From: CALMEC01 sp964434425
GTDB lineage: Bacteria; Actinomycetota; Thermoleophilia; Miltoncostaeales; Miltoncostaeaceae
NCBI GenBank assembly: GCA_964434425.1
Contig: CAYSVH010000001.1
Coordinates: 62,001-126,000 of the forward strand
DNA: 64,000 nt
Direction: 5' to 3'
The stretch's first letter is position 1, and each line of letters starts with the position of its first letter. The notes below the pieces were generated by a model. It was not told the DNA's origin, made no database searches, and worked only from the letters and a program-made list of their open reading frames with translations. Below are positions 37,290-46,937 of the stretch, piece after piece. A program made the translations under genes and the position numbers.

Positions 37290-38452
37290 GCGGCGCGTGG
37301 CGCACCGTCGCCGGTCGCGAGATCCGGGTGCGGATCACCGACCGGGCGTTCATCGTCGGCACGCTCGCCATGACGGTGCTGATCATCGGGTTCATGGTCA
37401 TCCAGGCCCTCCTGGGCAATCGGACGGCCACCTACGACGTCGTGACCTCGACGCCCCGGGCCGCCGAGATGGCGCGGTCCGTCGCGGATCTCGCGCCGTC
37501 CCTCGACGACAAGGTGAAGGTCAACGTCCACACCGCGTCCGGTGATCCGGAGGCCGAACGCGCCGTCGAGAGCGGGGACGCCGACGTGTGGCTCACGCCC
37601 ACGGCGGACGGGTTCCGGCTCATCGCGAAGGAGGAGGTTCCCTCACGCCTGGAACGGGTGGCGCAGGACGGGATCCGCTACGAGGTGCTCCGGCAGAACG
37701 CCGCCCGTGTCGGGACGTCCGTCGAGGAGCTCTCCCGTGGCACCGTCGTGTCGACCGGGGTGCTGCACGGCGACGCGAAGGAGCGTCAGCTCGGGATGGG
37801 GCTCGCGTTCGTCTTCGCCATCCTCTTCTACATGGCGTCGGTCATGTTCGGCATGACGCTCGCGGGCAGCGTGGTCGAGGAGAAGCAGTCGCGCATCGTC
37901 GAGATCATCACGACGAAGATCCCCATCCGCCATCTCCTCGCCGGCAAGATCCTGGGCAACACGGTGCTCGCCCTCGGGCAGACGCTGCTCTACGTGGTCA
38001 TCGGGATCGTCGGACTCCAGTTCACCGACTACGGATCGTTCCTGGGGAACGTCTCGGCCGGAATCGTGTGGTTCATCGTCTTCTTCGTGGTGGGGTTCCT
38101 GCTCCTGGCCTGTCTGTGGGCCGTCGTCGGGTCTCTCGCCACACGGAACGAGGACATGCAGGCGGCCTCCACGCCGCTCACGGTGCTCCTGATCGCGATG
38201 TTCTTCATCGCCTTCCTCGTCAACGACACCTGGGCGGCGATCCTGTCGTATGTGCCGCCGTTCTCGGCGATCCTGATGCCCATGCGGGCCGTGCGGGGAC
38301 GGGCGGAGTGGTGGGAGCCCGTCGTCTCGATCGGCATCCTGCTCCTGGCGGCCGCCGTGGTCGTGGTGATCGCGGAGCGCCTCTACCGGCGCGCGCTTCT
38401 GCAGACGCAGGGGCGCATCTCCTGGCGTCAGGCCTGGAGCACGCGGGAGTAG
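37286..38452 (+). CDS. ABC-2 type permease (NatB-like)
   Basis: 388 residues. One N-terminal helix (TLAMTVLIIGFMVIQALLG), a large extracytoplasmic loop (about 50-170), then five helices: LAFVFAILFYMASVMFGMTL, ILGNTVLALGQTLLYVVIGI, GIVWFIVFFVVGFLLLACLW, LTVLLIAMFFIAFLVND and VSIGILLLAAAVVVVIAERL. The motif VVEEKQSRIVEIITTKIPIR after helix 2 is the hallmark of NatB-type permeases. Coupled to the ATPase upstream; the substrate (Na+, drug or lipid) cannot be read. Confidence 0.9.
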   Translation: MSGAWRTVAGREIRVRITDRAFIVGTLAMTVLIIGFMVIQALLGNRTATYDVVTSTPRAAEMARSVADLAPSLDDKVKVNVHTASGDPEAERAVESGDADVWLTPTADGFRLIAKEEVPSRLERVAQDGIRYEVLRQNAARVGTSVEELSRGTVVSTGVLHGDAKERQLGMGLAFVFAILFYMASVMFGMTLAGSVVEEKQSRIVEIITTKIPIRHLLAGKILGNTVLALGQTLLYVVIGIVGLQFTDYGSFLGNVSAGIVWFIVFFVVGFLLLACLWAVVGSLATRNEDMQAASTPLTVLLIAMFFIAFLVNDTWAAILSYVPPFSAILMPMRAVRGRAEWWEPVVSIGILLLAAAVVVVIAERLYRRALLQTQGRISWRQAWSTRE

Positions 38453-38498
38453 GAGAGCGGGCCGGTAGAGGCGCTCGCGGAAACGGCCTGTTGCCGTC

Positions 38499-39497
38499 TC
38501 AGCGGATCAGTCGGGGAACCATCCGGGTGAGGGTCACCATCCCGACGAGTTCGACCAGCGTTTGTGTCACAACGACGGCCGCGGCGAGCGACAACGCATC
38601 GGGCAGTGCGAGGGCCAGGGGGAGCACCACCAGCGAGTTCCGGGTGGTGCCGGAGAACGCGAGCGCGCGCCGGGCGGGCGTCCCCTGGCGGCCGGCCCGA
38701 CCCGCCAGGTTTCCGAGGACCGGCATGACGACGAGGAACGCGACGTAGAGCGGGACGACCCGCAGCAGGCGGTCACCGTGATCGACCACCTCTCCGATCT
38801 GAGAGGCCGTGATCACGAAGAGGGTGATCATCATGATCGGGACCATGAGGCCATCCATGGCGGCCATGAGCCACCGGGCGGGGGCGGCGCGCGTCGCCCC
38901 CGCCCGCGTCGCGATCGACAGGACCAGGGGAACCGCGATGAGGAGGACGAACGCCTCGGCGAACGGTGTCCAGTCGATGATGTCGGCCACGTCGCTCCCG
39001 GCGAAGACGATCAGGAACGGTGGCAGCAGCAGGATCTGAACGAGCATCAGAAGCGGCGTCGCGGCCAGGAGGCGCGGTGCGTCTCCACCGGCGATCCGGG
39101 TGAAGACGATGACGTAGTCGATACACGGGGTCAGCAGTACCAGCAGCACGCCCACCAGAAGCGCCCGGTCCGAGGCGACAAACCTGCTGAGCGCGAACAC
39201 AACGGCGGGCACCACCGCGAAGTTGAGGACGAGGACGGTTCCGAGGAAGCGGGTGTCGCGGAACGACTCGCGGATGCGGGCGAACGGCACGGCGAGGAAG
39301 GTCGCGTAGAGCAGCAGCATGAGCGAGGGTGTGATCGCGATGTCGACGCCGTCCCCGTCGTCGGGAAGGACCAGTCCGACCGGTGCCCCGAGTGCCAGGG
39401 CGGAGAGGTAGAGCGGCACCTGCCACCGCTCCATCCGTCGAACGAACGTCGTCAGACGGCCGGCGGGCGGTCCATCGCTGTGAGGCGCGGTCGTCAT
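38499..39497 (-). CDS. SBF/ACR3-like transporter (arsenite efflux or bile-acid symporter type)
   Basis: 332 residues with about ten hydrophobic helices of the BART superfamily. VGVLLVLLTPCIDYVIVFTR corresponds to the crossover helix that holds the conserved Cys of ACR3 arsenite transporters (APCTAMVFVWS in classical ACR3), and FSGTTRNSLVVLPLALALPD to the second. The Cys is kept. No arsR/arsC genes are adjacent, so arsenic transport is a suggestion only. TAACAT lies 9 nt before ATG 39497. Confidence 0.75.
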   Translation of the reverse strand: MTTAPHSDGPPAGRLTTFVRRMERWQVPLYLSALALGAPVGLVLPDDGDGVDIAITPSLMLLLYATFLAVPFARIRESFRDTRFLGTVLVLNFAVVPAVVFALSRFVASDRALLVGVLLVLLTPCIDYVIVFTRIAGGDAPRLLAATPLLMLVQILLLPPFLIVFAGSDVADIIDWTPFAEAFVLLIAVPLVLSIATRAGATRAAPARWLMAAMDGLMVPIMMITLFVITASQIGEVVDHGDRLLRVVPLYVAFLVVMPVLGNLAGRAGRQGTPARRALAFSGTTRNSLVVLPLALALPDALSLAAAVVVTQTLVELVGMVTLTRMVPRLIR

Positions 39498-39692
39498 GGT
39501 CTCGGGATGTTAGGTGCGCCGACGGCGGCTGTGGCGCTCGCGTCGACGGGTTCAGCGAGACGCGTCTGCGTCGATCGCCTCGCCGTTTCCGAGCCGGTGG
39601 GCGACAACTCCATCGGTGCTCGACGTCGCCGGGGGGCAGCGGCTCCGGCTGACGGGGGGAGTGGTGCGGCCGCCCATCGTTGTGACCGGGCC

Positions 39693-41765
39693 CTATCTCT
39701 CCGGTCCGTGCTGCACCACGGGCGGCCACTCGACGCCGGCGCCGGCCGGGGCAGGAGCCGGCCGCGCATCGATCCACGGCGCGGCGGCGCCCAGGAGCGC
39801 GGCGCGGGCGAGGAGCGTCACCGGCAGATCGTCGGGATCCGCTTCGGGGCACCTCTCCGCGCGACGCTCGGGCAGCGGTGCCCTCTCGTCCGACGTGACC
39901 CCGTCGATACGGGCGGCGGAGACCTGCTGCGCCGCGAGCTCCGCGTACAGGCCACCCTGTCCCATGAGCTCGGCGTGCGTCCCGCGCTCGACGATGCGTC
40001 CGGCGTCGATCACGTAGATGACGTCCGAGTCCACGATCGTCGAGAGCCGGTGCGCCACGGTGATGGTGGTGCGGCCGTGCGCCACCTCGTCGATGGCCTC
40101 CTGCACCACATGCTCCGACACCGTGTCCAGCGCGGAGGTTGCCTCGTCCAGGAGCAGCACGGGCGGGTCCTTGAGGAGCACGCGGGCGATGGCGATGCGC
40201 TGCTTCTCGCCACCCGAGAGCCGGTAGCCGCGTTCACCGACCATGGTGTCGTAGCCGTCCTCGAACCCATCGATGATGTGATGGATGCTGGCGGCTCGGC
40301 AGACCTCGATCAGCTCGTCGTCGGTGGCGTCCGGCTTCGCGTAGCGGAGGTTCTCGGCGATGGACGCGTGGAAGAGGTAGGTCTCCTGCGACACGATGCC
40401 GACATCGTCGATGATCGAGGCGGCGGTGAGCCGGCGCACGTCCTCCCCGGCGAAGCGGACGGTTCCCGACGACGCCTCGTACAGCCGGGGCGCCAGGTAC
40501 AGGATGGTCGACTTGCCGGATCCGGAGGGTCCCACCAGCGCGACGTGCTGTCCGGGTTCGACCGTGAACGTGATCCGGTCGAGGGTGGGGCGGGAGTCCG
40601 GCGCGGCGTCCGGGTAGCGGAATGTGACGTCCTCCAAGGCGATGTGGCCGCGCGGACCCGGGGCACGGGCGGCCTCGATGGCGTCGGTGGCGTCCCGGAT
40701 GGCCGGGACGAGGTCGAGGTACTCGAAGATGCGGGCGAAGAGCGCCCGTGACGTCTGCACGTCGAGGGCGACCCGCATCAGCCCGACCAGCGGGTTCAGC
40801 AGGCGTGCCTGGACGGTGGTGAACGCCACGATGGCACCGGCGGTGATCCCCGCCGATCCCCCGACGACGAGCCAGCCGGCGATCAGGTAGATGACGGCGG
40901 GCACCGAGGACATGAGCACCTGGACCACGGCGAAGAAGCCCTGGCCGCTCATGGCCCTCTTCACCTGGAGGCGGATCTGGTTGGCGTTCTCGGCCCGGTA
41001 GCGACCGGATTCGGTCCGCTGGCGGTTGAAGGACTTGGAGAGCAGGATGCCCGAGACGCTCAGGGTCTCCTGGGTGATGGCGGTCAGCTCCGAGAGGGAC
41101 TCCTGCGTCTGCGCGGCGATCCGGGCGCGGACCCTCCCCACCCGCCTCTGGACCATGACCAGGACCGGCATGATGACGACCGCGACGAGGGTCAGGCGCC
41201 AGTCGATGAGGATCATGGCCACCAGGGACGCGACCACCGTGACCGTGTTGCCGAGGATCGAGGTGACGGTCGATGTGAGCACGCCCGAGACGCCGCCGAC
41301 GTCGTTCTGGAGACGGGACTGGATCACGCCCGTCTTGGTGCGGGTGAAGAAGCCGAGTTCCATCGCCTGCAGGTGCTCGAAGAGCCGGACCCGCAGGTCG
41401 CCGGTGACCGCGTTGCCGACCGTCGAGGTCAGCCACGTCTGCACCACGTTCAGGGCGGCGGCGAGCAGGTAGAGCGCGACCATGATCCCGACGAGCCAGG
41501 CCAGGAGCGACATGGACGGGTCCCCGTCGGCGGGGAAGAGGGCGTCGTCGAAGACGCGCTGCACGAGCAGTGGCGGGATCACGCCGATCGCGGCGGACAC
41601 GATCACGATCAGGCAGGTGATGATGACCCGGCCCCGGTAGGGAGCGAAGAGGGCAACGGCGCGCCGCCCGAGGTTCGGGATGTCCGGCGCCTCGGCGTTG
41701 AGTCGGCGCTGTGCCTCTTCGTCCACGCCGCGCATGCCACCACGGCCCATCGCGTTGGTACTCAT
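39693..41765 (-). CDS. ABC transporter, fused permease and ATPase (MsbA/LmrA-like exporter)
   Basis: 690 residues from ATG 41765: TATCCT (41773-41778) lies exactly 7 nt upstream, preferred over ATG 41789. A six-helix membrane domain (about 45-330) is followed by the nucleotide-binding domain with Walker A VALVGPSGSGKSTILYLAPR, Q-loop VGIVSQETYLF, signature YRLSGGEKQRIAIARVLL, Walker B PPVLLLDEATSALD and H-loop ITVAHRLSTI. A homodimeric exporter of lipid or drug type. The last 70 residues are an Ala/Pro/Arg extension beyond the usual end. Confidence 0.93.
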   Translation of the reverse strand: MSTNAMGRGGMRGVDEEAQRRLNAEAPDIPNLGRRAVALFAPYRGRVIITCLIVIVSAAIGVIPPLLVQRVFDDALFPADGDPSMSLLAWLVGIMVALYLLAAALNVVQTWLTSTVGNAVTGDLRVRLFEHLQAMELGFFTRTKTGVIQSRLQNDVGGVSGVLTSTVTSILGNTVTVVASLVAMILIDWRLTLVAVVIMPVLVMVQRRVGRVRARIAAQTQESLSELTAITQETLSVSGILLSKSFNRQRTESGRYRAENANQIRLQVKRAMSGQGFFAVVQVLMSSVPAVIYLIAGWLVVGGSAGITAGAIVAFTTVQARLLNPLVGLMRVALDVQTSRALFARIFEYLDLVPAIRDATDAIEAARAPGPRGHIALEDVTFRYPDAAPDSRPTLDRITFTVEPGQHVALVGPSGSGKSTILYLAPRLYEASSGTVRFAGEDVRRLTAASIIDDVGIVSQETYLFHASIAENLRYAKPDATDDELIEVCRAASIHHIIDGFEDGYDTMVGERGYRLSGGEKQRIAIARVLLKDPPVLLLDEATSALDTVSEHVVQEAIDEVAHGRTTITVAHRLSTIVDSDVIYVIDAGRIVERGTHAELMGQGGLYAELAAQQVSAARIDGVTSDERAPLPERRAERCPEADPDDLPVTLLARAALLGAAAPWIDARPAPAPAGAGVEWPPVVQHGPER

Positions 41766-42113
41766 GACGGGGAGGATAGGGCGGCGCATCGGGGTCGCCC
41801 CTTCGCCGGCGGCGGCCGCGTGCGGGTCGTCGCCGGAGCGTTCCTGCCCGGCCGGACGGATGGGGGTGTTCCCATGCGGGTCTCATGAGAGGCTCATCCG
41901 CGACGGCGAGGCCCGCAGAATCAAACGACTCATACCGTCGTACTGACCCTCCTCGTTGCGCTCGGCCTCGCCGAAGCGCCTCCGCTCAGGACCTGCACAC
42001 ACACACACACTTTCCCCGGGGTCAGGAGTGGTCGTCGAGTATGGGAGCCGCGACGACGCCGCTTTTCGGCTCGTGCCGGATCTCGATAGCCGCCGATGAA
42101 CCGACGATCTGGG
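41766..42113. other. Gene-free stretch with a CA run
   Basis: No coding region is supported in 348 bp. It contains the leaderless promoter of the ABC exporter at its left edge and an alternating CA run at 41996-42010, the only simple-sequence tract noticed. It marks the left boundary of the toxin-antitoxin and restriction island. Confidence 0.5.
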
Positions 42114-42461
42114 TCAACGCCGCGGTCGCTGCTCGGCGAGGATGCCTTCGGCCGACGGAAGATCCGTGATCCCGCGTTCTGCGATGCGTTCGACGAGTTC
42201 GGCCCGGTTCGGGTGGCTCGCGATGCGCCGACCGGATTCGATGAGAGTGAACATCGCGTCGTCCGTGACGCGCGTGCCGGAACGTGCCACGAGGCGTCCG
42301 CTCACCTCACGTTCGAGCTGTGCAGTTCGACCTTCGGGCGTGATCTGTACGCCGCCTCCACATGGCGAGATGTCCACGGTCGAACCTGCGGTGAGGCCCA
42401 GCGCGTCCCCGAGTGCCTTGGGGAGGAGGACGCGCCCGTCTGAGTCGATCGTCGCCTTCAT
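42114..42461 (-). CDS. AbrB/MazE-type antitoxin-like DNA-binding protein, apparently orphan
   Basis: 115 residues from ATG 42461. The N-terminus MKATIDSDGRVLLPKALGDA followed by LGLTAGSTVDISPCGGGVQI is a SpoVT/AbrB swapped-hairpin domain. The C-terminal part (DDAMFTLIESGRRIASHPNR) would normally bind a toxin. No toxin gene overlaps or follows it; the next gene upstream is VapC of a separate VapBC pair. It may be a leftover antitoxin or a solitary regulator. Confidence 0.75.
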   Translation of the reverse strand: MKATIDSDGRVLLPKALGDALGLTAGSTVDISPCGGGVQITPEGRTAQLEREVSGRLVARSGTRVTDDAMFTLIESGRRIASHPNRAELVERIAERGITDLPSAEGILAEQRPRR

Positions 42462-42523
42462 GGGAACAGCTTGCCACGGGGATCCCGTGTCGTCAGCCGA
42501 TAGGGGCACGGATCGGGCCGTCG

Positions 42524-42886
42524 TCAGTCGAGCACATCGATTCCCAGTTCATGGGCGGCTGTCCGGAGGCGCCTGTCGCGCGTCCAGATCGCTGAGCCCG
42601 CGACGCGCGCGGATCCCAGGATCTGCACGTCGATGACGCTGAGACCGCGGCTCCAGAGATGCTCGTGCTCGACGAACGTCAGCAGCTCGTCGTGGCGAAG
42701 GGTCGGCGCGCGCCGAAGTGCGTTCAGCAGGGCGATGAGGTCGTGGCGCCGCTGGATGGATCCAAGGGCCAGCTCCTGGACGACTCCCTCGTGGGTCATG
42801 ACGCCGTCGTCGGCGAGCAACTCTCTGAGAAGGGGCTCGTCGCCACGGAGGTGGTCGACCCACACCGAGGTGTCGACGAGAATCAT
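42524..42886 (-). CDS. vapC: VapC-type PIN-domain ribonuclease toxin
   Basis: 120 residues, full PIN domain. Metal-binding acids: MILVDTSVWVDHLRG (first Asp), THEGVVQELALGS (Glu), LSVIDVQILGSARV (Asp) and IWTRDRRLRTAAHELGI (last Asp). VapC toxins cut tRNA or rRNA when free of VapB. The start overlaps the vapB stop by 4 bp (ATGA), the normal antitoxin-first order. All catalytic acids are present, so it looks intact. Confidence 0.92.
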   Translation of the reverse strand: MILVDTSVWVDHLRGDEPLLRELLADDGVMTHEGVVQELALGSIQRRHDLIALLNALRRAPTLRHDELLTFVEHEHLWSRGLSVIDVQILGSARVAGSAIWTRDRRLRTAAHELGIDVLD

Positions 42887-43080
42887 TCGGGCTCGCCGCG
42901 ACGGCGCGGCGCGGCCTTCGCATCCGTATCGGTTCCTCCGAGTGCCGCCAGCCGACGTGCGCTCTCGACGCGGACGAGCGTTTCGAGCCCGGACCGGATG
43001 AGCGCCGATCGCTCGGTGATGCCGGTCAGCTCACGTGCCCGTGCCAGCAGGTCGTCATCGATCGTCACGGTTGTTCGCAT
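42883..43080 (-). CDS. vapB: VapB-type antitoxin
   Basis: 65 residues. The opening MRTTVTIDDDLLARARELTG and ERSALIRSGLETLVRVESAR form a ribbon-helix-helix DNA-binding domain. The tail (GGTDTDAKAAPRRRGEPE) would wrap VapC. GGAGGAGCC precedes the ATG, and an inverted repeat lies 20 bp upstream. Confidence 0.9.
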   Translation of the reverse strand: MRTTVTIDDDLLARARELTGITERSALIRSGLETLVRVESARRLAALGGTDTDAKAAPRRRGEPE

Positions 43081-43100
43081 GGCTCCTCCGCATCACAAGT

Positions 43101-43116
43101 AGCATCAAACGATGCT
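43101..43116. promoter_or_regulatory. Probable vapBC operator
   Basis: AGCATC-AAAC-GATGCT, a perfect 6-bp inverted repeat 20 bp upstream of vapB, in the region expected for the promoter. Autorepression by the VapBC complex is usual for the family. Confidence 0.55.
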
Positions 43117-43160
43117 GATTATGGTGACAACCGAATGCGGTGGGCGCAAGCGCCTCGGAG

Positions 43161-43994
43161 TCAGTAATCGCCGGCCAGGTCCGACGCGTACAACGCCCGC
43201 GCATCGGCCGCGCTGCGGATGGCCTCCCGGATGGGGGCCTTCGTGAGATCGAGGACACGGAGCCGGCCACCGGTTTCGGCAACGGACTCGATCCGCCGGA
43301 AGTCGTCGGCGAACCGCTCCGCGAAGTCGGCCAGCCCGCGCAGTTTCGGCAGGGCGTCGGAGAGGTGATGCCCGTGGGGGTCCACGAGGTCCGCGACCAC
43401 TCGCCCTCTGTGGTCGGTGCTGAAGAAGATGAAGTCGGGGCGCAGTGCCTTCCAGCCGCCATCGGAGTCGCGGTACGCGATGGCGAGTGAGTCGGCGGTG
43501 TTCCGTGGCGGGTTGCGATACCAGCCCTGGAAGCCAGGTTGAGTCATCTCGGAGTCGACCACCCGGCGTTCCCACTCGTGGAGGTCGACGGGGTAGTCGC
43601 CGTCCGGGCCGGCCATGAGATGCAGCCGCCGGGTGGGGAGGTCCGTCTCGCTTCCGTCCGGGTGGCGTTCCTTCGTCTCAACCTGGGTCACCCTTGGTTG
43701 GGTCAACGTGATGGGCTCGGGATCCCGGGACATCCCTTCCAGCCGGTCGTACTCGACCCGGCGTGCATCCGGCAGTCCCTTCCGTGCAATCCGTGTCTCG
43801 GTCAGCCACCGGCGCGCAAGGCCGTCCGCCTCGTGTTCCAGGCCGTCCACGATCACCGGCACGCGGCCGAGTGCGGCCACGGTGATGGTGGCCTCAAGGA
43901 GCACGTCCTCATCGGCGTCGGGGCCGGCAAGGCGGTTCACGTACGAGGTCGTCGCACCGCGTCGTCCTGGTAGTCCTTGAGGAGTGTACCGCAT
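43161..43994 (-). pseudogene. Type III-like restriction (Res/helicase) subunit, internally deleted remnant
   Basis: The ATG at 43994 overlaps the mod stop (ATGA). Only the start and the C-terminal part remain. In one frame the first codons read MRYT, while LKDYQDDAVR, the normal N-terminal block of these helicases, continues in the next frame, so there is a 1-base shift within the first five codons. The reading frame then passes directly into C-terminal sequence (VTVAALGRVPVIVDGLEHEA region, then LRPDFIFFSTDHRGRVVADL and DPHGHHLSDALPKLRGLADF). All SF2 helicase motifs (Walker A, DEAD/H) are gone; a full Res is 850-1000 residues. It cannot cut DNA. Confidence 0.8.
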
Positions 43995-46134
43995 CAGGCG
44001 ATCCCGGTGTTGATCGCGAAGTTGTGCAGGTATGACTCGTACAGCCGCACCGGCGAGATGTGCGCGGGGAGATCGCGGCACACCATCTGGAAGGCGGCGT
44101 CATCGTCGGTGACGATGAACGCGATCCGCACGCCGTCCGCCGACGCCAGGCGATCTAGGAAGTCACGGGCGCGGTCCAAGTCGTCGAGCACCCCGTAGGT
44201 GTCGGCGACGTCCCACCCGTCCTGTCCGAGGCCGGTGATGATGCGCCCCTGCGAGCCGGCCCACATCCAGAGCATCGGGGCGATCCGTTCGAACGCCCGG
44301 TTGTGGCGGACGGACACCGGGTCCTCGTAGGTGAGGGTGAAGAACGCGGCGTTCTCCTCGAATGCCTCCGACATGGGGAACTCATCCGTGAACCGGTAGT
44401 CGCCCCTGATCGGATCGCCCTCCGGTGTGGTGCCGGTGATGGCGGCGGTGATCCGCGGCTTGGTGATGTGGCCGCAGATCCCGAGCGCCTCCCACTCGGC
44501 GTCACCGGGACGAAGGCCGGCTTTCGTGAGGCGCTTCTGCTCCTCGGCGGACACCTCGTTGTTGGTGACCGAGATGCACTGACGCCGCCCGCCGTCCTGC
44601 CTGTTGAGGCGCATGACGGCGTGCGCGGTGGTGCCGGAACCGGCGAAGAAGTCGAGGATCGTGGCGCTGGGCTAACTCCCGACGAAGAACCGAAGGACGT
44701 CTTCGACCGCGTAGAGCGACTTTGGATATGGGAACCGCCTCCTTAACAGCGCCTTGAGAAGGTTGGAACCGTATTCCGTTGCGTTGTGGGACGGGCTATT
44801 CCAAACCGTCTTGGCCGGAAGGCTTTGATCCCGCTCTTGGTTGTATGCGATGTCAAGATGCCCCGCCGTAGTTCGTCCGGAGGCGACGAGTTCGCCGTTC
44901 TCCAATCGTTCGATCTCTGCGTTGCGCAGGTAGTAGGTCGTTCGGGTGCCAGTGTTGCGATTGGGTTCTCCGGCCCTGACGTATCCAAGCGATCGCCGTG
45001 CCTCGAACGTGGTTGCGTTCAGTTCCCATCGCCCCTCGACCCCTCGTTGCTTGAGCGGCCACACTGCCTCAAGCCCGATGGGTGGGTCGTATGAAGAGCG
45101 ATCCTTTCCACGTGGCAATGCTCGCCCCGCCCCGACAACCTCGCCCGTACGGGGATCCACCAGGACTGGATAGAACTTGGACGGAGAATCAGCTCTCAAG
45201 GGGCCTGACCCACCTCGCAATAGGCCGCGCCAGATCGGCGATTTCTCTACGCGCGTTCCCGAGCCCCGTTCTGAGAATAGGAGGTCGCTGGTGTGCTTAA
45301 TCGGTGCGGCAGACCCAACCTTGACGAAGTAGAGGTACTCATCGACCCGCGTGAACGCGGCCGTGCGTGATGCGCCGCCTGGGCTGATCACGCTGGACAC
45401 CATCTGGATCCGCGCCTCCGGAAATGCCTGCTCCAGCAGCAGCCCGAGCCGTAGGTACTCCTTCTCGTCGATCGTGACGATGAGGACCGAATCGTCGGGG
45501 TTCAGGAGCTCGCGGGCCAGCCTCAGTCGCCGCTCCATGAACGCGAGCCACTTCGAGTGGCGGTAGTCGTCGTCCCTCTCGACGTAGTCGTTGTTGTATT
45601 TCCAGTCCTTCGCCCCGGTGTTGTACGGCGGGTCGATGTAGATGGCGTCGATGGCGTGCCGATGCGTGTCGGCCAGCATCTCCAGCGCGTGGGAGTTCTC
45701 GGCGTTGATGACCGTGTGGAACGGCCGGTCACCGCCGCGTTCGACCCGGCCGGTCTCGACCAGGCCCGGGTGGATGCGATCCCGGAACTCGGCGACGACC
45801 ACGAGGTCGTCGGCCGGCTCTACACGGGCCTCCGGGTCATCGGCGTCCAGCTCGACCAGGTGGGCGAGCCGCCGGCCATCCGTCCGCTCGATGCGATGGA
45901 CCCGCCACAGGCGTTGGTCAAGCTTGCGGGGGCGCTGCCGGGAGCGGCGATCCGCACCTTGTCTCCGCGGCGGACGGAGCGGCCCGGCAGCTCGACGGCC
46001 TCGGGCTGGTGGCGCTCGAACACGAGCCCGAAGGTGCGTCGCCGGGTGAGCGCGGTGATCTCCGCCTCGAAGTCCGCCCCAAGTTGCGGATCCATCCTTC
46101 GCGCCTGTCTCAGTAGCTCGGTAAGCCGGGACAC
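43994..46134 (-). pseudogene. Type III-like DNA adenine methyltransferase (Mod), broken by frameshift and nonsense codon
   Basis: GTG 46134 starts MSRLTELLRQARRMDPQLGA and runs to about 45930, where the frame changes: ASL is followed by DQRLWRVHRIERTDGRRLAH in a different frame. The second part holds the catalytic IDAIYIDPPYNTGAKDWKYN (motif IV DPPY), a variable target-recognition region and FPYPKSLYAVEDVLRFFVGS. A TAG at 44672-44674 then interrupts, most simply a Lys AAG to TAG change, since relatives read FFVGNKP. The same frame continues with PSATILDFFAGSGTTAHAVM (SAM-binding motif I) to TGA 43994. At least two lesions make it inactive unless read through or programmed. Confidence 0.85.
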
Positions 46135-46328
46135 CCCGTGGTCCCCTCCGTTCTCGCCTCAGTGAAACCGATACTTCTCGACTCTGTTGGAACGGCGTTA
46201 ACCCTAGACGGTTGGCGCGGGAATCCACCGAGTTCCGATACCGACCGGCACCTGAAGGCCACGTCGCCAGGTGCGTTGATCGTCCGCAGGGAAGCGCCTT
46301 TGACGGGGCACGCGCATCATGAGGTCGG

Positions 46329-46937
46329 TCAGCCCCGCTGTGGTGACGCCCCTCGCTCGTCGTCGTTCCATTCCTCTCGCAGCGCGGTCGGCGTCCACGC
46401 CGGCCAGATCGGAGAGCCGACGGGCGCGCCATGCGCGAACCGGGCGCACCGCTGGAAGGGGGTACGTGCACTCGTGTTGTCGAGCACTTCAGCCCTATCG
46501 GCCAGCCGGATCGCCGCAGTGACGTAGCCCCACAGGCGGTCGTAACGGTCACGGATCCTCTGCTCCGGCACCGTGTGGCCCCCACGGCGGACGCGATCCA
46601 GGACGCGCTGCACGGCGAGTTCGACGGGGATCATGATGACGTGCAGGTGAACGAGGAAGCCGGCATCGACGGCGTCGCTGACGAGCCGGACCTTGCTCGG
46701 ATGGGAGAACACCGTCTCCGAGATGAACGAGGTGCCCTCGGCCATCCTCTCCCGGCGCTGCGTTTCTGCGACCTCGGCTGCCTCATAGGCGTGCACCTCG
46801 GGAGCGTCGGGCCAGCGCTCGGCCGCGATCTCATCAGCGTTGATGACAGGCAGGTGGGTCGCCGGTGCGAGAACGTCGCGGACGTAGCTCGTCTTTCCGG
46901 CGCCGTTGGGGCCGGCGAGCAGATGCAGGAGCGGCAT
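46329..46937 (-). CDS. Zeta-toxin family kinase
   Basis: 202 residues. Walker A LLAGPNGAGKTSYVRDVLAP, the substrate loop LPVINADEIAAERWPDAPEV, and FISETVFSHPSKVRLV match zeta toxins, which phosphorylate UDP-GlcNAc and block cell-wall synthesis, or related P-loop kinases. The start overlaps the ParD-like antitoxin stop by 4 bp. The C-terminal 50 residues (after RAEVLDNTS) are less conserved. It probably forms a toxin pair with the upstream gene. Confidence 0.82.
   Translation of the reverse strand: MPLLHLLAGPNGAGKTSYVRDVLAPATHLPVINADEIAAERWPDAPEVHAYEAAEVAETQRRERMAEGTSFISETVFSHPSKVRLVSDAVDAGFLVHLHVIMIPVELAVQRVLDRVRRGGHTVPEQRIRDRYDRLWGYVTAAIRLADRAEVLDNTSARTPFQRCARFAHGAPVGSPIWPAWTPTALREEWNDDERGASPQRG

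Noticed and set aside
38562..40751. 729-codon plus-strand open frame across the SBF transporter and ABC exporter
   Set aside because: Gly/Arg/Asp-rich shadow of two well-supported minus-strand genes.
41996..42010. CA run as a phase-variation tract
   Set aside because: It lies in non-coding DNA, with no gene or promoter close enough to be switched.
43161..46134. Active type III restriction-modification system
   Set aside because: Both subunits carry disabling lesions in the sequence as given.
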